Shown here: positions 59,700-64,000 of the stretch, piece by piece | Layout of the letters: every line of letters begins with the position of its first letter | Position numbering within the stretch: position 1 is the first letter of the stretch | Assembly (NCBI GenBank): GCA_963755825.1 | Contig: CAVWLA010000002.1 | Span: forward strand, 1 to 64,000 | Length of the DNA: 64,000 nt | Reading direction: 5' to 3' | Source of the DNA: DATBQN01 sp963755825 | GTDB taxonomy: Bacteria; Acidobacteriota; Thermoanaerobaculia; Multivoradales; UBA5704 | The notes under the pieces: model-generated | The model's database searches: none | What the model saw: only the letters and a program-made list of their open reading frames with translations | Told to the model about the DNA's origin: nothing | Position numbers and translations under genes: made by a program

Positions 59700-62393
59700 A
59701 TGCGGTCACCAAGCCCAGGGCGCGCGAGAGGCCGGCGCGCCGCCTCCCGAGCCGCCTCCAAGGCCGCCTTCGGCCTGCTCCTCGCCAGCTGCCTCGTCGC
59801 CGCCCCCGCGCTCGTCCGCGGCACCACCGAGGAGAACCCGACGCCGGACACGGCGGCGGCGGCCCCGACCGATCCGCTGCTCTGGCCCGAGGCCGAGCGC
59901 GCCTTCCTGCAGGACGGCCCGGGGTTGCTCCTGCCGGAGGCCGAGAGGCTCCGCCTGCTCGCCGCCGACGCCGCGGCGCGCGGCCAGATCATCCGCGACT
60001 TCCTCGCCCGCGATCCCATCCCGGAGACGCCGGCCAACGAGCTCGTGCAGGGCATCGCGCTCCGCCAGCGCCTGGCGGCCGTCGAGTTCGTCTCGCCGCG
60101 CGACGTGCGCGCCCAGCTCCTCTTTCTCAACGGCAAGCCCGCCGACCGCCAGAAGGTCGACTGCGGCACCGCCTTCAAGCCGCTCGAGATCTGGACCTAC
60201 CGCGCGCCGCTCGAGCCGGGCGCCGCCAAGGACGCCAAGCCGCGCGAGGGCAAGGCGATCGTCTACGAGCCGACCGCCGGCGAGGCCTGGCGGATGTGGA
60301 ACCTCGCCGACAGCAAGCGCGTCCTCTACACCGATCAGATGGGCTACTGGCTCGACCAGTGGGAGGAGCGGGGCCGCGGCGGCTTCGGCGTCAAGCGCTT
60401 CGATCTCCAGGTGTGCAAGGAGGCGAAGCTGATCGACACCGCGACCGGCATCTCCGGCATGACCGGCGGCCGCGGCCGCCGCGGCGAGCGCCAGGGCTAC
60501 CTGGGGAACCCCTACGGCCAGCGCCCGACGGCGGCGCCGGGGAGCCAGGAGAGGCTGCTCGATCCGCCGCGCGATCTCGCGGCGTGGGCGAAGGCAGCCG
60601 CGGCGACCGTGGCGACCGCGGCTCCCGCGGTGCTCGCCACCGGCCCGCTCGACATCCAGTTCCCCGACCGCGACGGCGCGCGGATCGTCGTCCGCGCCGT
60701 CGTGCAGGTGACCGATCCCGGCAAGCTCAAGCCGGTCACCAGCGAGCTCGGCAAGCCGGAGATCGCCCTCATCGCCGAGGGGGTCGTCGAGCGCGAGGGG
60801 CGCCTCTTCGACGAGGTGAGGGTGCGCTATCACCTGCCGGTCCCCAAGGCCGGCTCGACGGAGCCCATCGATCTGGCGCTCGACCGCGCTCTGCGCCCCG
60901 AGGAGCTCTTCCTCCTCCGCGTCCGCATCCGCGACGAGGGGAGCGGCGCCGAGACGCGTCTGGCGCGCGGCTTCACGGTGCCCAAGGAGCCGGTGGCGCC
61001 GCCGCCCGCGGCGCGGGTGGCGACCCCCGGGCAGCCGCTGGCGCCGACCATCGGCACCGGCCCCGACAGCCTCACCCTGCTGCCGCCCGACACCGACGTG
61101 ATCCTCGGCCTCTGGCGCACCGAGGCGCTGGTCACCGGCAAGCGCATCGCCAAGGTGGTCTTCTCGGTCGACGGCAAGGAACAGCTCATCCGCACCCACC
61201 CGCCGTTCACCGCCGAGGTCCGTCTCGCTCAGTTCCCTACCGAGCAGGTGGTCCGCGCCGAGGGCTTCGACGAGCACGGCAAGTCGGTCGCCGTCGACGA
61301 GGTGGTGGTCAACCAGCCGCGCGGCGGCTTCCGGGTGACCATCCTCGACCCGCCGCGCGGCCAGCACACCGGCATGGTCACCGCCCGCGCCGAGGTCTCG
61401 GTGCCGGAGGAGCGGCGGGTCGACACCGTCGAGTTCCGGGTCAACGACAAGCCGATCTCGACCCTCACCCGGCCGCCCTGGGAGGCGCAGATCAAGGTGC
61501 CGGAGGAGGAGACCGTCTACCTCTCGGTCGCCGCCAAGCTCGACGACGGCAGCCGCGCCGAGGACACCCGCTTCCTCCGCTCGCCCTCGTACCTCGAGGA
61601 GGTCAACGTCGACCTCGTCGAGTTCTACGTCGCGGTGAGCGACGCCGCCGGCGAGCTGGTGCGCGGGCTGACGGCCAAGGACTTCCAGCTCCTCGACCGC
61701 GGCAAGCCGCAGACGATCGCCAAGTTCGAGCTGGTCGAGAACCTGCCGCTCACCGTCGGCCTGATGATCGACACCTCGGGCTCGATGGCCTCCTCGCTCC
61801 CCGAGGCCGAGCGCGCCGCGACCGAGTTCCTGGCCAAGGTCGTCAAGCCCACCGACCGCAGCTTCGCGCTCACCTTCTCCGGCCGGCCGGTGCTCCGCAT
61901 GCCGCTCACCAACGACGTCGAGGCGGTGGCGCACTCGCTCGACGGGCTGCAGGCGGTGGGCTCGACGGCGCTCCACGACGCCCTCGTCCACAGCCTCTAC
62001 TACTTCCGCGGCAGCCACGGCCAGCGGGCGCTGGTCCTCCTCTCCGACGGCGACGACACCTCGAGCGAGCTCTCCTATGCCGACGCCCTGGAGTACGCCA
62101 AGCGGAGCGGCGTCGCCGTCTACGCCATCGGCCTCAACGTGCCGGTCACCAGCATCGGCATCCGCGGCAAGCTCTCGAAGCTCGCCGAGGAGACCGGCGG
62201 CAAGTCGTTCTTCGTCGGCCACGCCTCCGAGCTCGCCAACACCTACGGCAAGATCGAGGCGGAGCTGCGCAGCCGCTACCTGGTCGCCTTCAACGCCGAC
62301 CGCTCGACCGCCGACAAATCGTTCCACCCGGTCGAGGTGAAGGTCGCCAAGAGCGGCTTGAGGGCGCGGACGGCGCGCGGGTACTATCCATGA
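59700..62393 (+). CDS. Secreted GWxTD-like and von Willebrand factor A domain protein (acidobacterial type)
   Basis: 897 residues from ATG 59700. After a signal peptide, a GWxTD-like domain is seen at about 50-170 (IIRDFLARDPIPETPANELVQGIALRQR, LLFLNGKPADRQ). A long beta-rich middle with Ig-like modules follows. A VWA domain of the type described from acidobacteria (about 640-890) has the metal site MIDTSGSMASS (Asp 691) and LLSDGDDTSS. The intact MIDAS suggests cation-dependent protein binding. TAGTCT ends 7 bases before the ATG, so a leaderless start is likely. The stop overlaps the rhomboid start by 4 bases. Confidence 0.92.
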   Translation: MRSPSPGRARGRRAASRAASKAAFGLLLASCLVAAPALVRGTTEENPTPDTAAAAPTDPLLWPEAERAFLQDGPGLLLPEAERLRLLAADAAARGQIIRDFLARDPIPETPANELVQGIALRQRLAAVEFVSPRDVRAQLLFLNGKPADRQKVDCGTAFKPLEIWTYRAPLEPGAAKDAKPREGKAIVYEPTAGEAWRMWNLADSKRVLYTDQMGYWLDQWEERGRGGFGVKRFDLQVCKEAKLIDTATGISGMTGGRGRRGERQGYLGNPYGQRPTAAPGSQERLLDPPRDLAAWAKAAAATVATAAPAVLATGPLDIQFPDRDGARIVVRAVVQVTDPGKLKPVTSELGKPEIALIAEGVVEREGRLFDEVRVRYHLPVPKAGSTEPIDLALDRALRPEELFLLRVRIRDEGSGAETRLARGFTVPKEPVAPPPAARVATPGQPLAPTIGTGPDSLTLLPPDTDVILGLWRTEALVTGKRIAKVVFSVDGKEQLIRTHPPFTAEVRLAQFPTEQVVRAEGFDEHGKSVAVDEVVVNQPRGGFRVTILDPPRGQHTGMVTARAEVSVPEERRVDTVEFRVNDKPISTLTRPPWEAQIKVPEEETVYLSVAAKLDDGSRAEDTRFLRSPSYLEEVNVDLVEFYVAVSDAAGELVRGLTAKDFQLLDRGKPQTIAKFELVENLPLTVGLMIDTSGSMASSLPEAERAATEFLAKVVKPTDRSFALTFSGRPVLRMPLTNDVEAVAHSLDGLQAVGSTALHDALVHSLYYFRGSHGQRALVLLSDGDDTSSELSYADALEYAKRSGVAVYAIGLNVPVTSIGIRGKLSKLAEETGGKSFFVGHASELANTYGKIEAELRSRYLVAFNADRSTADKSFHPVEVKVAKSGLRARTARGYYP

Positions 62394-63064
62394 GGATCGC
62401 CCTCCGGAGGACGCCCGCCACCGCCTGCCTCCTCGCCGCCATCGCCGCCGGCTTCCTCGTCGAGCTGTGGGCCGGCGGCACCGACGACCCGCTGGTGCTG
62501 ATGCGGCTCGGCGCCGACCAGGCGGCCGCGGTGTGGCAGGGCGAGTGGTGGCGGCTCCTCGCCTGCATCTTCCTCCACGGCGGCCTCCTCCACCTGCTCT
62601 TCAACGGCTGGGCGCTCTACCAGCTCGGCTCGCTCTTCGAGCTCTGGCTCGGCTCGCAGCGCCTCCTCGTCACCTTCTTCGTCGCCGGCATCGCCAGCTC
62701 CTTCGGCAGCGTCCTCTGGAGCACCTATGCTCGGGGCGAGCTCGACCGGCCGTCGGTCGGCGCCTCGGGGGCGATCTTCGGCCTCTTCGGCGCCCTCATC
62801 GCCTTCCTCTTCCGCCGCCGCAGCCGGCTCTTGCCCTTCGCCAAGTCGCTCCTCACCCAGCTCGTCTTCTGGGCCGTCCTCAACCTCGTCCTCGGCGCCA
62901 CCTTCCCGATGATCGACAACGCCGCCCACGTCGGCGGCCTCATCGCCGGCCTCGCCATCGGCCTCATGCTGCGCGACCGCAGCGACGCCGTGCCGCGTCC
63001 AGAGCCGCTGCCGGCGGCGCCCGGCGCCTCGGCATCCTCATACCCCGGCGACGACCGCTTCTGA
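62390..63064 (+). CDS. Rhomboid-family intramembrane serine protease
   Basis: 224 residues, ATG overlapping the VWA stop (ATGA). Six hydrophobic helices are present, with WWRLLACIFLHGGLLHLLFNGWALYQLG (His/Asn of the oxyanion site), catalytic Ser in VGASGAIFG and His in NAAHVGGLIAG. The C-terminal tail is cytoplasmic and Pro/Ala-rich. Coupling to the VWA gene suggests that the latter, or a partner, could be a substrate. Confidence 0.94.
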   Translation: MRIALRRTPATACLLAAIAAGFLVELWAGGTDDPLVLMRLGADQAAAVWQGEWWRLLACIFLHGGLLHLLFNGWALYQLGSLFELWLGSQRLLVTFFVAGIASSFGSVLWSTYARGELDRPSVGASGAIFGLFGALIAFLFRRRSRLLPFAKSLLTQLVFWAVLNLVLGATFPMIDNAAHVGGLIAGLAIGLMLRDRSDAVPRPEPLPAAPGASASSYPGDDRF

Positions 63065-63089
63065 CGCCGCGGCCCGCGGCGACGGAGAG

Positions 63090-63119
63090 GTGACAAAGGG
63101 GCGGAGAAGCAGGTAAGAT
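63090..63119 (+). promoter_or_regulatory. Possible promoter of the unknown gene at 63244
   Basis: GTGACA (63090-63095), 18-base spacer and TAAGAT (63114-63119), giving a leader of about 115 bases. Confidence 0.45.
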
Positions 63120-63243
63120 CTGCAATCCGGGGTGTCGTTCCCTCGACCATCCCCCCTGACACCCTCCGGCCAGCTCCCCGCCAGCCCAGAGCAGCGATCG
63201 CGCGGGGCGGCGCCGGCCGAACGACGAGAGAGGATCACGCCCG

Positions 63244-63792
63244 ATGCCGTCGCGACGGATCATGAACCGCCTGTACTACTTCACGATCGAGGACGAGAGC
63301 ATCCTCTCCGAGGCCTTCACCCAGCTCGAGCGGGACGTCTACGCCATCACCTACAAGGTTGCCGGCAGCGAGGACGTCTTCGTGACGACGGGGGAGACCA
63401 AGGACGCCATGGATCGCAACGACATCCCCTACAACCTCCTCGCCGAGGAGGATGCCTCGAAGATCGCCGTCTTCCATTCGCCGCTGTCGCGCGAGGAGCT
63501 GGGCGACTATGAGGACGCCATCAAGGCGCTCGCCCTCGCCTGCCGCGCCATCGCCTGCGCCTGCGTCGGGGTGAACGGCGAGAGCAACCTCGGCTTCGAT
63601 CTCTCGAACGGCTCCAAGCACTACACCTACTTCACGGCGCCGGCCGGCCACACCTTCATCTGGCGCCTCTTCCGCGAGCGCCAGGAGGCGGTCAAGTTCC
63701 TCTCCAAGCTGACCGCCGGCGAGAAGAAGGCCGTCGAATGGGCGGAGTCGATCCCGCTCACCACCGCCAAAGACTTGAAGTCGTACCACTGA
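63244..63792 (+). CDS. Conserved-looking cytoplasmic protein of unknown function
   Basis: 182 residues from ATG 63244 (an in-frame ATG at 63262, MNRLYYF, is also possible). GAGAGG lies about 11 bases upstream of the first. No signal or membrane segment is present. The protein is balanced in charge, with YYFTIEDESILSEAF, YNLLAEEDASKIAVF, CRAIACACVGVNGESNLGF and HYTYFTAPAGHTFIWRLF. The family is not recognised. Lower GC at third positions in places and a long leader make it notable among its neighbours. Confidence 0.75.
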   Translation: MPSRRIMNRLYYFTIEDESILSEAFTQLERDVYAITYKVAGSEDVFVTTGETKDAMDRNDIPYNLLAEEDASKIAVFHSPLSREELGDYEDAIKALALACRAIACACVGVNGESNLGFDLSNGSKHYTYFTAPAGHTFIWRLFRERQEAVKFLSKLTAGEKKAVEWAESIPLTTAKDLKSYH

Positions 63793-63856
63793 TCCCGCCC
63801 CATGGCCGCTCGGGGCGCCGTCCCCCCGGGGCGCCGCCTCGACGAGACTCTCCCGC

Positions 63857-64000
63857 GTGAACCTGCCGCTCTTCGAGCCCACCTACAGCGTCTCGCAACT
63901 CTGCGGCGAGGTCCGCGAGTTCCTCGCCGAGGCCTTCCCCGGCCTCTGGGTGGCGGGCGAGGCGCAGCGGGTGCGGCTGTCGCAGCGCGGCCACCTCTAC
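63857..64000 (+). CDS. xseA: Exodeoxyribonuclease VII large subunit, N-terminal part (cut by window edge)
   Basis: 48 codons from GTG 63857 to the window edge. The product MNLPLFEPTYSVSQLCGEV...FLAEAFPGLWVAGEAQRVRLSQRGHLY matches the N-terminal OB fold of XseA (YSVSQLxxxVR, WVxGE, GHxY). The holoenzyme degrades single-stranded DNA. Only the start is visible. Confidence 0.85.
   Translation, partial: MNLPLFEPTYSVSQLCGEVREFLAEAFPGLWVAGEAQRVRLSQRGHLY

Overview
The window is about 64 kb of very GC-rich bacterial chromosome with tightly packed genes on both strands. Several features point to the Acidobacteriota, possibly near Thermoanaerobaculia. These are a large TonB-type receptor with an N-terminal carboxypeptidase-regulatory domain, a GWxTD/von Willebrand A protein of the type described from acidobacteria, a secreted sulfatase-fold/ASPIC-UnbV/TPR operon, several proteins with carboxypeptidase-regulatory repeats, and a pilMNOPQ cluster. 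The phylum is an inference from gene content. No tRNA, rRNA, CRISPR array, integrase or transposase gene was seen.

Layout. 1-3.8 kb: pilM-N-O-P-Q, reading leftward and cut inside pilQ. 4-11.3 kb: housekeeping and small-metabolism genes (rpmB, a zinc membrane protease, an SDR, an ECF sigma factor with an RskA-type anti-sigma factor, a thioesterase, hydrolases, a HAD protein, an A-type Fe-S carrier). 11.4-20.1 kb: the TonB-dependent receptor with a strong terminator, then the sulfatase-fold/TPR, ASPIC-UnbV and TPR operon. 20.1-26.8 kb: a YgfZ-like protein, a pro-kumamolisin protein that has lost most of its protease domain, an alpha/beta hydrolase, a rhodanese-like protein, a HAD protein and a DUF4185-like protein. 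27-34.8 kb: membrane and secreted proteins, a striking AT-rich palindrome array (27.85-28.05 kb), a beta-helix protein, an amine-oxidase-like lipoprotein and a dehalogenase-fold hydrolase.

34.8-40.3 kb is a stretch of clearly lower GC. It holds a 1551-residue STAND/NACHT-type NTPase with an N-terminal PD-(D/E)XK nuclease-like domain, divergent from a small cysteine-rich secreted protein. This is the best candidate for a little-described system: it has the architecture of single-protein antiphage defence (Avs or bacterial NACHT).

40.3-45.7 kb: an acyl-CoA degradation cluster (enoyl-CoA hydratase, AtuA and its split C-terminal partner, a biotin-dependent carboxyltransferase). 45.9-64 kb: a MoaD-MoaE fusion, a PEP-mutase/isocitrate-lyase family enzyme, a giant carboxypeptidase-regulatory repeat protein, a DUF885 protein, DUF420, a triple PAN-domain protein, an esterase, an MFS exporter, malate synthase, a YhaM-like HD exonuclease, the GWxTD/VWA protein coupled to a rhomboid protease, an unknown protein and the start of xseA.

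A roughly 95-bp element with imperfect terminal inverted repeats occurs twice (8.9 and 45.8 kb). Many genes have a -10-like TANNNT box 6-10 bases before the start codon and no Shine-Dalgarno sequence, which suggests leaderless transcripts are common here.
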